Shown here: positions 1-11,444 of the stretch, piece after piece | Layout: each line of letters opens with the position of its first letter | Numbering within the stretch: position 1 is the stretch's first letter | From: Synanceia verrucosa | Taxonomy: Eukaryota; Chordata; Actinopteri; Perciformes; Synanceiidae | Assembly: GCA_029721515.1 (NCBI GenBank) | Contig: CM056563.1 | Span: 21,724,954-21,788,953, forward strand | Direction of reading: 5' to 3' | Length of the DNA: 64,000 nucleotides | Translations under genes and position numbers: made by a program | The notes under the pieces: generated by a model | What the model was told of the DNA's origin: nothing | The model's input: only the letters and a program-made list of their open reading frames with translations | Databases searched by the model: none

Positions 1-43
1 AAGTATTATTTCCATCATCGTGCAGTCAGAAAAGATAACATAC

Positions 44-94
44 CTGATCAAAAAGCTGGTGTTGAGCGAGATAACCCGACCCTTTCACTCCATC
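44..94 (-). CDS. kdm8: kdm8 fourth coding exon (short)
   Basis: A 51-nt, 17-codon exon too short for ordinary ORF calling. It reads DGVKGSGYLAQHQLFDQ and lies between a ctcctcag acceptor and a gtatgt donor. 'GYLAQHQLFDQ' is the same as in human KDM8. The phase is 0 at both ends. The following exon, which starts the double-stranded beta-helix proper, lies outside the window. Confidence 0.9.
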
Positions 95-2347
95 CTGAGG
101 AGCAAATGAATTCACGGTGTTAAGAGACCACATAGAGGTTTTTGTTAACAATGCAGCACTGCAGCGAGACCTGATGGGGACGCACTTACTTTATTCAAAA
201 TGTATTGATCAATGAATTCATTGACTGTGAGCAGAGTCTGCGACCATTCCTCGTCCGTGTACCTGGACCCCACCTCGACAGGAACAGTCCGACAGCCGGC
301 GACACGCCTCAGGTATTCTATGCTTTGCAGGGGGGACACACACTGAGCATCAGTTATTCAGGATAGCAGCACTGCTGAGTGCACGTTCTGGATGTCCTCC
401 TCCACCGCCAGAGCTGAGAGTCAGATGCCAGGAGCCGTATGTCAGATGTCAGAGTGAATAGTCAGCTGTCAGGAGGCAGCAGTGAGAGGGAGGACAGTGA
501 GGGATGAGCTTATATCACACTCTGGCACAGAGTCAGGAATCGGGCATGTTTTGACGAGTAAACCAACCCATATTCAGTTTATATTGTTCCCGAAAGTCTG
601 ATTACATGGCTGGACTGAACTACACTAGACTGAAGAGTGGTTGTAGTGTTTAACTGTGATGGAGGACTATGTGCTTATAATAATGCTGTGAGTTGTTTTC
701 CACGTGACTGTGGTGAGCAGACCTTTAGAGGAGTCTGACAAAAGAGATTTAACGTTTAGAATAGGAGTAGGTATTGGAAAGGACTTCACGATACGATATG
801 TATCACGATACTTGAGTACAAGTTGTATATACAGTATGTACATACATGCACATATACTTATATATGCATATATTTATATATACACACATACATGTAGGGT
901 TGTCAAAGTCACCGTGTTATCACAAGTATTTTTTTATTCTATTTTTTATTTAAATTTTTATTTCAACATACAGAAGTTGCTCTTGATTTACAAAACATTC
1001 TGACGTTTTTTTAGAGGGAAAAATTGATATTAAGAAATTAAGAAATTAATCAATATTATATCAGAAGAAAAAGGTATTGTGATATACTGGCATATCAATA
1101 TTTTTCCCACCCCTGGTTTAGAATGTCATCTGGACGAAACAAATGACACTATTTAAAGATGAGCCTTTCTGTTGCCTCTGTAAGGCTCTCAACATGGTGG
1201 TGCTCAAGGCTATTGGTGTTAACAGTGGAAAAATGGCAACAATGCTGACAAAGCTAAGAGTTACTTGACAGGATGACGACATTATCAGCAGTAAGTGTCC
1301 ACACCGATGTACCAGTCACTCTCTGCTCAGGTACATTACTCCACTATATCACAGAGGAAACACGTTTTTGCTGCTGCTTATGTTAATGCTGTGGATACAA
1401 TATCGAGAAAGTGAATAAAGACACTAAAAAACAAACCTCCAGGGGTGTTGGTTGAGGGCGGGCCAGTGCTCTATGATCCCCTCTAAAATCACTGGTTTGA
1501 GTGGGAGCAAGTAGTTTGTGTTGAAGCTCTCCAGTGAAGGACACTTTATCCTGGGAACTGCCAACTCCTCTTTGATCACAGGAACACGTGGGCCGCCGAT
1601 CTTTATTCTCTGTTGAATAGCAAAACAACAAGTCTTTAATTCCATTCAAAAACGGAGGGTTATTAGGGGAGAATAAGGAGAAAAACAAAGTGTGTGTGAT
1701 TGTATTTTTCTATAATAGAGCTGAAATAATCTATCGACTAATGGTAAGTTACGTAATTTTGTTAAGTTAAAATGCCAAAACTGGGGATTGAGGATGTGAT
1801 GTGGTGCTATTACGGTAACTAATAACTTATGATTAATGAAAGTGACTAAAACCCCTCATAGAATAAGGTGTGTTGAATAAAAACACCTGACACTGACCTT
1901 GACCTCAGCTGGTTCATTTTGTTCTTCAGTGGATTTCCTGACTTCAGCTTGCAGAATCTGCACAATAACCTGGAGTACATCATCCATGATGGCTGCACCC
2001 ATCAGTAAACCCATGTCACAAGTCCTGACAGCCTGCAGGAGCTCGTCTGCTGACGGATCTTCACGACACAGAGCGGCCACTTTGAACAGACAGCCGTACG
2101 AATAAACGCGCCGCCATTCTTTGTCCACGTGACGCCACGTTCCCGTGTTCAGTTTCTCCCACGAGAAATCCAAAATGATCTGAGCGTTGAGCATCCGGCT
2201 GGCGTTTGTGGTGACGTTGTACAGCTGCTGCCTGGACCGTTTCAGCATTTCCACCACACTTAACTCCACTTTATCGCTGAACTGCAGCTGAAACTGTTCC
2301 TCATTATGAGGCAGAGCAGCAGAGATCTTTGACCATATCGTGGCCAT
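44..2347 (-). CDS. kdm8: kdm8/jmjd5, 5' part of the gene (coding exons, truncated at left edge)
   Basis: KDM8 (JMJD5) is a JmjC-family 2-oxoglutarate and Fe(II) dependent protein hydroxylase; it has also been described as a histone demethylase or protease, and acts mainly in the nucleus. Reading the minus strand, exons 2347-1898, 1609-1437, 322-190 and 94-44 join through GT/AG introns in phases 0, 2 and 0, giving about 269 codons. The product matches vertebrate KDM8 by recall in three places: an N-terminal helical region with 'ILDFSWEKLNTGTW' and 'CDMGLLMGAAI'; 'LKPVILEGIIEHWPAL'; and 'AGCRTVPVEVGSRYTDEEW'. The human protein is 416 residues, so about two thirds is here. The JmjC Fe-binding His/Asp/His (321, 323 and 400 in human) fall outside the window. 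The start ATG has A at -3 and G at +4. No frameshift or stop interrupts the exons, so the gene appears intact as far as it can be seen. Confidence 0.94.
190..322 (-). CDS. kdm8: kdm8 third coding exon
   Basis: The exon is 133 nt (1 nt plus 44 codons). It begins with the C that completes Ser, then 'IEYLRRVAGCRTVPVEVGSR' and on through 'YTDEEWSQTLLTVNEFIDQY', ending ILNK before the donor gtaagt. This is the most strongly conserved stretch of KDM8 seen here, nearly identical to human. The acceptor is the AG at 323-324, after a C-rich tract. The short intron that follows (95-189) is only 95 nt, as is common in compact fish genes. Confidence 0.93.
762..1115. mobile_element. short hAT-type MITE in a kdm8 intron
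   Basis: The element is flanked by a perfect 8-bp direct repeat, gtttagaa, at 754-761 and 1116-1123, the target duplication size of hAT elements. The left end TAGGAGTAGG pairs with the right end CCCACCCCTG (inverse CAGGGGTGGG), differing by transitions. The interior is AT-rich with alternating 'cgatac/gatatc' and TATA-type tracts and has no transposase. It lies within the intron between the second and third coding exons. The 99-aa frame running through it is low complexity and not coding. Confidence 0.75.
1437..1609 (-). CDS. kdm8: kdm8 second coding exon
   Basis: The exon is 173 nt (57 codons plus 2 nt). It starts after the acceptor ttcaacag with AGA ATA AAG and ends at TGG AG before the donor gtttgt. 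It encodes the linker into the JmjC-associated region, including 'SFNTNYLLPLKPVILEG' and 'HWPALNQHPW', which correspond to 'HFREQFLVPGRPVILKG' and 'DHWP' in human KDM8. The split Ser codon (AG|C) is completed by the next exon, which supports both splice sites. Confidence 0.92.
1898..2347 (-). CDS. kdm8: kdm8 first coding exon
   Basis: This exon holds 150 codons from the start ATG at 2345-2347 to GAG GTC AAG, followed by the donor gtcagt. It encodes the N-terminal helical domain. An acceptor (polypyrimidine then cacag, read on the minus strand) lies at 2371-2372, so the exon begins at 2370 with 23 nt of 5' UTR. The reading frame runs on past the donor for a few codons into the intron, and that tail is not coding. 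Exon end is phase 0, matching the next exon. Confidence 0.92.
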
Positions 2348-3179
2348 TGTGGAGAAGGTCTTTATTTATACTGTGGGACAGACAGAGAGGGTCGGTTAGG
2401 ACTGCACTTGTTCACACTGAATCGCTAATGATGATAACTTAAAGGCAAAGGATGTCATTTAATTCTTTATTCTGTACTAAACTGCCCACCAGTGTAACAC
2501 ACATACAAAGGCCTTTTGCTTTTTCCATCACTGACACTGACAGTCTCTTTGCTGCAGTGACACAGATGTATACACCTAATTTCCAAAACTGTTTTACACC
2601 TAAATCACAAAACTGCCTTCATGTGACTCCATCCATGTTTGGACGCTCTGCGATGCTGGAGATGATGCCAAACAGGGAGGCGGCCAATTCTGAGCACCTG
2701 ATCTGTCTGAGTAAAGAGACACGGCCTTGTGAACTTTGAGGCTGCGTGTCACCGAGCGCAACTAATCTGAATGGTTGCACTTAGTTTCCCACATGCCTGA
2801 TTATCTCCGGTGGCAGTCCAGGACTCATGAGTCTGATATTCTGCCTCACATCAGCTGACAATTGTGCAACCTTTGTTTTTCCTGCACATTTTGGGGAAAA
2901 AAAATACAAAACCAAGCCAAAAAAATCCAATATTTAAGGTTACAGTCCTACTGTAAAACATTATTTTGGAAGTCGTTGAGGAGAATAGAGAGAGAGAAAG
3001 TTCACTTAAATGCTCCTCAGATTCGGAAGTAATTACATTTTTCTTCTCAGAAACTGTCAGAAACTAGAGCAGTTTATATTCAAACATACATTCAATCTTT
3101 TCTTTTTGCTAAAAAAAAAAAAGTATTAAGAGCCACAGAATGACCTGAAGCCAGCTTTTTCCCCTGCTAGCAAGTTTTG

Positions 3180-3240
3180 GCTGTGGTTGTTGTCAGAATC
3201 GAACTGATTAATTCAGTTCGATTCTGACAGCAACCACAGC
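3180..3240. repeat. near-perfect palindrome in kdm8 5' UTR intron
   Basis: Two ~28-nt arms (starting GCTGTGGTTGTTGTCAG) are reverse complements with one mismatch and meet at a central TTAA with essentially no loop. The surrounding sequence is AT-rich and shows no terminal duplications. It could be a tiny foldback element or a hairpin-prone site. Nothing here shows that it is transcribed as a stable RNA apart from the kdm8 pre-mRNA. Confidence 0.7.
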
Positions 3241-3543
3241 TCATATTAATTTATATTAACTCATAACCCGAGAAATAACGTGACTATACATCCAGAGAAA
3301 GGACGATTTTCTTTGCTAAATATTAATTAAATCACTGTGAAAGTGAAAAGCAACACGAGTGTAACAGTTAATTTCGGATAAAATATTTACACACATTTTC
3401 AAAAACAATAACGTAGTAGCTAAAGCGGAATTTAATACGTTTACAGCTGAATTTACCTGCTTTCACGACATTTACACCGTTAAATCCCATGATATGTTTA
3501 AAAAGCGGTGAGAAGCTGCTTCAACCGACAACTACTTTACTAC

Positions 3544-3650
3544 CTGTGCGACAGCAAAAACACACCGGAAGGAAACTCTGACAGCAGAAAGGTTCCGCGC
3601 TGCAATCAAGGCAAGGCGTCTAAAACAGGAAGGAAAACAACGAGAAAATG
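3544..3650 (-). promoter_or_regulatory. kdm8: probable kdm8 untranslated first exon and promoter
   Basis: On the minus strand a good donor, CGCACAG|gtagta, lies at 3543-3544, and the matching acceptor for the start-codon exon is at 2371-2372. This gives a 5' UTR intron of about 1.17 kb. The preceding ~100 bp is relatively rich in CpG (CGCGG, CCGG) and has TTCCTTCCGGTG, an ETS/GABP-type motif, plus further AGGAAG repeats. No TATA box is visible. This is typical of a housekeeping promoter. The transcription start was not determined and the right limit is approximate. Confidence 0.5.
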
Positions 3651-6000
3651 CTGCACAAATACATAAGCTCTGTGTTATTATACCTGAAGTAATTATAGTA
3701 TTTATGGCACAAATACAGATATAGATTGAACTATACATACCTGTTTATCATATGTTCTCATTATAATATGGTGCATACTGCTGCTGCATACCAACCACAG
3801 TAAAGCACAGACTATTCAAATAAACAGCACACCTGTGGCAGCACAGCCACATTTACAACCACATTTGAAGAGACACATTAAGTAAATCTGCCTCAACAGG
3901 TTAACAGCAAAGTTGAGTCATTATGTGGCATTGAGACAACAATTTCCCCTTCATAATAAATAATGGTACAATTGTTACACAAACATTAGTTTTCTTTGCT
4001 CCAGCTAAGCAAAATGATTTATGTAAATACAGATATTCCTGGAAGGCTGATCGATATGCATCTCCTCACTCGAAGCTAAAACAATAATTGGGTTAGCCTT
4101 TTGATGTCATGCAGAGATGTTTGAGTTTTTTTTTTTTCCTATATTCAATTGCTTTTTTTGGGAATGGGGGAGCCTGAACAAACATGATAGGAAACCTTCG
4201 GCAGGAAAGTCTAGAATCTATAAACACACAGCACTATTATCAAATGTCAAACACTCTATGAAATTCAAATAATCTCAGTGCAAACCGCAGAGCTGTTCCT
4301 GTATGTAAAGCAGACGGAGACAAGAGAGAGACAACCCGCCTTTCCAGGAATCACAGGGGATTTTAAAATGTTTCATGCATTTCTGCTCATTCTCACTGTG
4401 TAAACAGCAGAACTCTCTTGGCTCGAGCTATTGTTCACTTACTCGCATGGAGGTGAGAAATTACTATAGAAGCCAAAACTGCAGTATGTTTTTTTTCTCT
4501 CTTGTAAGCCTTTCTTAAGGCTTTTGGAAGAAAGGGATTAAAAGAAAAAATGTCAATCACAAATTGAATGTAATAAAGGAAAGAATGTGATGGAAAATGC
4601 TTTTTGTGATTAGCTTAGGGTTTGACACAAAAAGTGTAACAATCAATCAATTATAATACCATTCAGAACAAAAAATCTGTGCCAGCCCACTGCAGCATGA
4701 AACAGAACCTTACATAGTAAGGTACAGGGACCTGGCCTCAGCTGGTCAAACACTGTGTTCATTATTGTACAGGATGCTGGGAGACATAGCTCATATCATG
4801 ATGTGAATGCTGTGTTGTGAACCTCTGCTTGTGTGAGCGGTGGGGGTGGTCCCAACAGGAGAGGCTGATGTATTATTCAGATATGTCTGACTCTGTGGTT
4901 GTAAGACTGTGTGGGGCTACATTGAAGGTCAGGGGCCCAGCTATGTTATTCCTCCCTGTGCTGTCAGCGCTGACTTCATGTGCAGGTCGTCCTCCCAATC
5001 TCCTTCGGCAGGGGTCAGTGACCTTTCCCAGGTTCCCATAGAAAGACACAATGATCACTTCATCTGGTCCTCGCAGGGCCTTGTTAGCTCAAGTCACTCT
5101 GAAGATGTTTTTTTTTTTTTTTTTATCTTCAATGAGAAACAAATCTAACAAAATGATTTTAACCTCTGATAATTCATGACGAAAACGTTTTCTAAACACC
5201 TCAAAGTTGACAGTATCAGTCTTCTTAACTCTCAGCAAGGAAGCAAACAAGCATTTCCCAAAATACGAGTTTGTTCTTTCATTTACAAATTAATCAAAAA
5301 CAGTACAACACTCAGTGTGTTCAATGACATTATTATAAAAACTGTGAGCCAATGGGAAATTAAAAACATATTTTTTCTAAAGACATTCAATGCAGTTGAA
5401 AAAAAAGTCTTCATTTTGATCTATAAACCTGTAAAGTTCTGTTTCATGAACTGCCAGTGAAAATTAAAATTATTTTTCAGTCTCACCATTCAAGTCACAC
5501 TGATGCACAAAGAAATCAACATGTTATTTTTTCTCCCTGCAAATCATGTTAACACTAAAATCTTTCAACATAATCATGAGTGCTAAGTGTTTGTTTTTCA
5601 TCAAAAGAGAACTGATAAATGTTAAAAATGAACACAGCTACTGTTTGTGCTCACTGAATGAAATGACAGTCTTATTTGCAACAGCCACAGTTACCAGGTT
5701 GTTTTCTTTGTTTTTTTTTTTTGTTTTTTTTTTTTTTACCAGAGCTTTCGTTGGATCGATTGGTGTCAGGGTGTAAAGAGAAGTTCAACAAATTTAACGC
5801 GTCTCTGAGGACCAACCTTACCAACCCTAGCTTTAATTTAGTCTACTCTGAAGTGAACAGTTTTCACTTTATACCTCTACAAATACGAGTCTGTCTTGAT
5901 GCGTCCTTTGGAATCTTGACTTTATCTGAGTTTTTCATTTGGTTTTTCTGTAATGATTGCCTTTAACCCGGGCTTGTCTCAGTGGTGCTGTAACCAAAGC
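3651..6000. other. AT-rich upstream intergenic DNA, no gene seen
   Basis: No splice-bounded coding exon, RNA gene or clear transposon end could be recognised. Short open frames here are low complexity (poly-T tracts at 4130, 5110 and 5710). A purine-rich stretch near 4310-4340 and otherwise unique AT-rich sequence are all that can be described. Confidence 0.5.
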
Positions 6001-6002
6001 GC

Positions 6003-6028
6003 TCAGCAGCAGCAGCAGCAGCAGCTCA
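6003..6028 (+). repeat. (CAG)n trinucleotide tract
   Basis: About eight consecutive CAG units lie in non-coding DNA upstream of kdm8. The short open frames that read it as poly-Ser or poly-Cys have no support as exons. It is a candidate length-variable locus. Confidence 0.85.
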
Positions 6029-6599
6029 GGGTCTGCCAGCACCCAGACAGGGCAGCAGGGCTGCATGGACCGTGACTGTTTGCAGTGTATTCCCAGGGGC
6101 CTGCGGAGGCTGAAACACCGGGACACCACAGCAGGGATGTAATCACCACCATTACGCTCCAGGTGCTGCTGAAATAAAAGATGGAAACAAGCCTCCGGTG
6201 GTGTTGCCATGGATCAGAATCCAATTAGACACTGTTTAGCTCGACACAAACTGCCAGTCGTAGCCTGTTGACTCATGAAATTAATGTATTGTCGTGGCAC
6301 AAAGAAACTGTTGCTGCAGAGGGCGCAGCATGACCTGAGTCAGGACCCTTTGCTGCTCCATTCACAAATGATGTAAGATTGAAGTGTCTGCAGTGCATTG
6401 CTGTGCATCTGCAATTCCACAGAAATTGCTTTTTTGGCATAGTTGAAGGTCATCTGTTTGCTAAAGCTGCACCTCCAAATGCAGCGTCACAGTTTATCCT
6501 CGAGGCAATTTATGCGTACATAAAAGCTGGTGGGGGTAAAGGGTTGCTGCATTCCTTGGGAACCTGGTAATGGATATTTGGAAATGCCCGGAAGAGGTA

Positions 6600-7020
6600 A
6601 CAAATGAGAGGTGTTAAGTTAAATGTCCTGTGAAATCATCGGGAGATCTGAAACAAGCTGCCTTTACAGCCTCGGGGAGATTTCCACAGACAATTATCCT
6701 GGGCACACCCAGCCGCCGGCTCAGTATGACTACAGGTCGCCGTCGCAGGTCTGCTCACTTACAGATGTTTGCTGGTAAGTCAGAGTTAGGGATGACGGAG
6801 TCGTCCCATGGGTCACTGCGAGGAACATGGACTCGCCAGCTTGCCAAACTCCACAGAGCTCTTGCCTGCTCGCTCCAAGCAGGTGCTCCATTCCAGCGGC
6901 TTAATGTGGGACGCCAGAGTGCAGGCAGTCCGTCAAAACCACTTTGGATCAAATTAATGCAACCAGGTGTGCCCCTGCAGTTGGGGCACAGGTGACACCT
7001 GCTACTTCCCTTTAATTAGA
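6600..7020. other. candidate conserved non-coding element
   Basis: A stretch of balanced composition and unique sequence, with no repeat signatures or long frame with coding character. It holds homeodomain- and E-box-type words such as CAAATTAATGCA, CAGGTG and TTTAATTAGAGC. The composition differs from the AT-rich flanks. Conservation cannot be measured from one sequence, so this is only a candidate enhancer. Confidence 0.3.
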
Positions 7021-9330
7021 GCTCAAACAGATGTTTTGGGATAGATAGAGAGGTAGAAGGTCCCCAGGTTGGTCTGCTGCCTCAGTCACCGCTTGATACT
7101 GGTCACATTCGATTATGGCTCAACGTTTTAGGGAAATGCCGATACATAAATCAATACCTGGCAGAGGGGGAAATGTTTACACCCTTTAGTGGCCAGTAAA
7201 AAATATAACAATGACAGTGAATGTGTTTGTCTGCTTGAATAATATCCTGTGTAAGAAGAGCATGGCAATTCTGCCCCCCAAAAAATATTAATATGACTCA
7301 CTAGCCAAGCAAGGTGAAGATAAAAGTGGAGGCAGTCTTCCTCTCGTTGCTGTGAAGAATCTTTAGGCGGGTGTGCAAGCTCAGAGGGTAGTTTAGGTAG
7401 CTTTGATCTTTCTTGGATGCAGTAATAAGCATAGTGCAGATGAAGAGAGAGGGTATCCATCTTGAAATATGATTTCCCTTTGGTTCTTTAACAAGGCTAA
7501 AAAGAGGTGGGTGGTCAGCTCCAGGGGCTCCACAGGAAGCTCTAAGCTCCTGACAAGGTGCGAGTGGAGAGCTCATACATACATACATACATACACGACT
7601 GGAGGATCTGAACAAAGTGCTATTACTCCAAATGTTCCTGAGGCCCCTGCAGCTGGGGATCCTGTGAATCATTACTAAAACTACACTCCCCCCTCAGTCT
7701 GTGACTCTGCAAATCTGTGCCATAAACCTAAATCTGCTTCGACACAGTGTGCATGGCATGATGTGCTTCACTTCTGAGCTACGGGGGAAAAATAATTAAT
7801 GACTCTGGTTTGATGATCAATCTCTTCTTCATACATATGCAGATATACAGTGTATTTATTTCTAATAACATGGTAACAGGGTACATTCATCCAGGGATTT
7901 ATGCGTGAAATTAATTGTAAATAGACTTTAACAAATAGAAACCTGTTTCTTATCGGCTCCAAACAGTTCAGGGGTCATCCTCACACAAGAGGTCCATTAA
8001 CCAGCAGAGAGCAGTGTTGTGGCAGCAAAGTCCTCCCCCATGGCTTAATAATTTAGTATGCAAAGAGAAAACAGAGATAGTGGCATATTTCATGCTTTCT
8101 TTGTTGACAGTGTTCTGACTCTGAAGGCTTTTCATCAGGTCAGATGTTTGAATGCAGAGAGGGAGGCTGTAAAACTGAGATTAACACTTCAAAATCCTGT
8201 CAAGAATATTATATATTATTATTATTATCTCCACCACAAACTCAGAGAAGTTGCTATATTTTCTAGTGTAGATGTGTCTGATCCAGATATAAACAGACAA
8301 TGATCAATGGAGAATTTGGTTGTGAGAGGTTGAAAATATTATATAACAGGGATATGTTGAATCTATTTGTCCTGTTACCAAAAAAAAAGAGACGTAAAAT
8401 CTGCACCTGTTAAGGAGAAAAATGCAGGCTTTTTGTTTCTTAGGTGTACAAAGGTGACAGAAGACCAGAGAGGCATCCAGAATTGAAAATGAACACGCAC
8501 GAAAAAACAAAAACACACATTACGGTGAATACACCTGAGTCAAGAATGCCTTTTGGCGGTTTGTGAGCAAATAAAAGCAGTGGGTGTCTGACCTTGGCAC
8601 ACGTTACCAGCTTCAAACTGGGTCAGCAGTCGCCTCTACTTGTGAAAAGGAAAAGACTTTTCTTCATTTGTGCGGAAGTGTGTATCTAAAGCGTCAGGTG
8701 AGTGAGTCCACAGAGCTGTACGTCAGCCTATGGGAGGCTAAGTGTTCACACTTGTTTGCAGTGGAGGGGAGAAGATGGTTAATTTTGGTGGCACCTGTGA
8801 CCTGCCGCCTTTTCTGTCACAAACAGCTGCCTCAGTGAATAAGGAGGGAGAGAGGAAGACGAATCATGGCAGAGTCTTAGTTTCGTCCCAGCAGCCTTTG
8901 GGGCAGACGTATGCAGAGCGCTGCCAAAGCATCATCACACTGTATCGATTTAGGAAAGCTCAGCAGCTGATTGATGAGTTCCAATGTGAACAATGAGCTT
9001 TCATTGGCTCTCCGTTTAGCGACAGAGAGGGAGGGAAAGCCAGCATATTTCCATTGTTTTAAAGATGGTCATTATCATGTCAAAGCCCCTTCAAAATATA
9101 CATTACTTTCCTTGCCTTGTGTCAGGAGTGTTTTGCAGGAGCTGAAGCCTGAACATTGAATGTGAAGCCTCTCGGTGTACAAATACAGTGACAGATCCCT
9201 GAACATGCCCAAGGACTTTTATCACCTCCAGCTGTCAAACGGCTGCTGATCCACCGTCAGCTTCTGTGTTCACATTGTGACTCTTTGACCTCTCTGAATA
9301 AATCTTTGATACGTTTGAATAAGTTGGATG
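7021..9330. other. intergenic DNA without recognised gene
   Basis: Contains a short (CATA)n microsatellite at about 7576-7595 and a few ATT repeats near 8210-8225. The 123-aa and 110-aa minus-strand frames around 7128-7672 show no recognisable domain and include translated microsatellite. No transposon ends were identified. Confidence 0.45.
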
Positions 9331-9839
9331 CTCATTGGTTTTGTGCTGGAAAAAAAAATCATATTTCTCTTTCAATATACATCTTCTGTGTGTGGATTTC
9401 AGTGGTGAAAAATAAATATGCTCAGTGCATATTTTTGTGTACTTGAAACCACACTAATCATCACTATATTTCAAGTGTGTTTATGTTGAGTTAACTTAAA
9501 GCATGCTATTTTGGAACAACTAATTTTGTACTAAATAAATTTTTAATTGCAATTAAATTGTAGAAAAGCTCAACTTGAAGTGTATTTAGTGTACTTTTAT
9601 GTGGTTAAAATATATGACTCATATACTTTAAGTATACAAAATATACTTCAACTCTCTACAAAGTGTAATATAGTATAATTATTAAATAATTATTATGTCT
9701 AGAGTGTTTGTGTGAATGTGATGTTAGTATACTGTTTATATATTTACAAAAAGTACATTTGGTGTAAGTAAATTTTCAATATATGATTGAAAATATGAGT
9801 ACACTTGAAATACAGTTAAGTATATTTCTTATCACTATA
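9330..9839. repeat. AT-rich DNA with reiterated agtata/agtgtac words
   Basis: Words such as AAGTGTATTTAGTGTAC and ACTTTAAGTATAC recur in both orientations through this segment, which resembles a degenerate interspersed fish repeat. The Tc1 element at 9840 is inserted at its right end. No coding potential. Confidence 0.4.
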
Positions 9840-11444
9840 CAGTCATGGAAAAAATTATTAGACCACCCTTGTTTTCTTCAATTTCTTGTTCATTCTAATA
9901 TCTGGTACCACTAAACGTATAATACAATGAACACAACAAAAAATACAGCTGGTCACATAATACTTTATGTCCTATTTGACATTCTTAAGCTTAATTGATT
10001 CCCAGGGTATATAAGAGGCCATTTCATGTCACAAGCAGCACTGCACATGCAAAGGCCTAGAGTGGTTTCCTGCTTACATTCAAGCCGTAGCACAACTCAG
10101 AAGTTGTCAGCTCTCACATAATGCCTAAAACAAAAGAATTATGTGAAGCAACAAAGGCAGCCATCTTGGCACTGCTGGAAATTGGCATGAGTGAGAGACA
10201 GGTAGCGAAAAACTGAAGATCTCCAAGACAGCCGTTCATTACAACAAAAAAACAAGCTGAACATGGCACTACCAAATTGCTACCTGGCCGTGGCAGGAAA
10301 CGTCTTTCTACCCCACGAGATGACCGTGCACTCATCCGCTCCTGTGTCAGGAATCGTCGTCAGACCTCCAGGGACCTTAAAAATGAGTGGGCACTGTCGA
10401 GAAATGTGACTTGCTCGGCAAGGACAGTTCGAAACCGACTTGTTGAAGCTGGTTTGAAGTCACACAGAGCACGCAAGAAGCCCTTCATCAATGAAAGGCA
10501 GAGGAAGGCCCGGTTACTCTTTGCTCGAGACCACAAGGATTGGACTGTTGATGATTGGGCTAAGGTTCTCTTCAGTGATGAATCCAATTTTGAATTGATG
10601 CCCACTCCAGCCAACTTACTGGTTAGGAGGAAGCCTGGAGAAGCTTACAACCCAGACTGTCTTGCCCCTACAGTAAAACATTGGGGTGGATCAGTCATGA
10701 TCTGGGGTTGTTTCAGTCTGAGTGGAACAGGGCAAATGCAATTGTGTGAAGGCCGAATGAACCATGTCAAGTACAGGACTACCCTTGAAAACAGTCTTCT
10801 TCCATCAGCTGGAAAACTCTTTCCTGCCTCGAATGACTGGATTTTCCAACAAGACAATGCCCCTTGCCACACGGCAAGGTCAGTTAAAGCCTGGATGGAG
10901 AACCACAACATTCGCACCATGCCTTGGCCTGCTCAATCACCAGATCTTAATCCAATTGAAAACCTGTGGAAAATCATCAAACTCAAAATGGAGAACCACA
11001 AGCCCAAAAACAAAGAAAAGTTGTTTGAATTTGTCAAACAGGAATGGGCTGCTGTGACAGCAGAACAATGTCAGAAGCTGGTGGAGAGCATGCCAAGACG
11101 CATGGCTGCAGTCATCAAAAACAATGGTTATGCAATCAAGTATTAACTCTTGTGTGTATCATGTGTTTAAAGCAAACAGAAAAGAAAACATGGAATGCTT
11201 AAAAGTAGTGTTTTTGGCGGTACAATGCCATAGCTATTGATGTAAGAATTTAAGTAATTTTGGTTATTATCAAGAAAACCATGGAAAATGAATAATCCTT
11301 AGTTCTTAAATTAAACTCTCATGAGCTATTTTTGTTGTTATCATTATAATTGTCCAAACAAATGTACCTTTAGTTGAGCCAGGCATTAAAATTAACAAGA
11401 AATTGAAGAAAACAAGGGTGGTCTAATAATTTTTTCCATGACTG
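9840..11444 (+). mobile_element. Tc1-like transposon, complete with perfect TIRs
   Basis: A 1,605-bp element flanked by TA target duplications (9838-9839 and 11445-11446). Its terminal inverted repeats, 9840-9890 and 11394-11444, are 51 nt each and identical by direct comparison; both begin CAGTCATGGAAAAAATTATT. The interior carries one transposase gene on the plus strand. Identical TIRs suggest a fairly recent insertion, yet the transposase is frameshifted, so this copy was either disabled after arrival or moved by enzyme supplied in trans. Confidence 0.96.
10121..11146 (+). pseudogene. Tc1-like transposase, DD34E, two compensating frameshifts
   Basis: Cut-and-paste transposase of the Tc1/mariner superfamily. 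It starts at ATG 10121 and runs to TAA at 11144-11146, close to the usual ~340-residue length. The N-terminal helix-turn-helix region is broken: a TGA appears at 10214 just after VAKN, consistent with loss of one base near 10213. The frame returns after a 7-A run (10246-10252) that looks one base too long. From about 10260 the frame is open to the end. It shows 'VLFSDES' (first Asp), 'WIFQQDNAPCHTA' (second Asp) and 'PDLNPIENLW' (Glu). There are 34 residues between the second Asp and the Glu, the Tc1 DD34E signature. The catalytic domain looks intact; the DNA-binding part does not. Confidence 0.93.

Noticed and set aside
704..1003. 99-aa plus-strand frame, Tyr/Ile-rich
   Set aside because: It reads through the AT-rich interior of a hAT MITE in a kdm8 intron; low complexity, no domain.
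6003..6210. Poly-Ser/poly-Cys coding exon around the CAG tract
   Set aside because: Open in several frames because of the triplet repeat; no conserved flanking protein or splice signals.
10360..10920. Minus-strand frames of 84 and 91 aa and an overlapping plus-strand 97-aa frame
   Set aside because: These are shadows of the Tc1 transposase on other frames.
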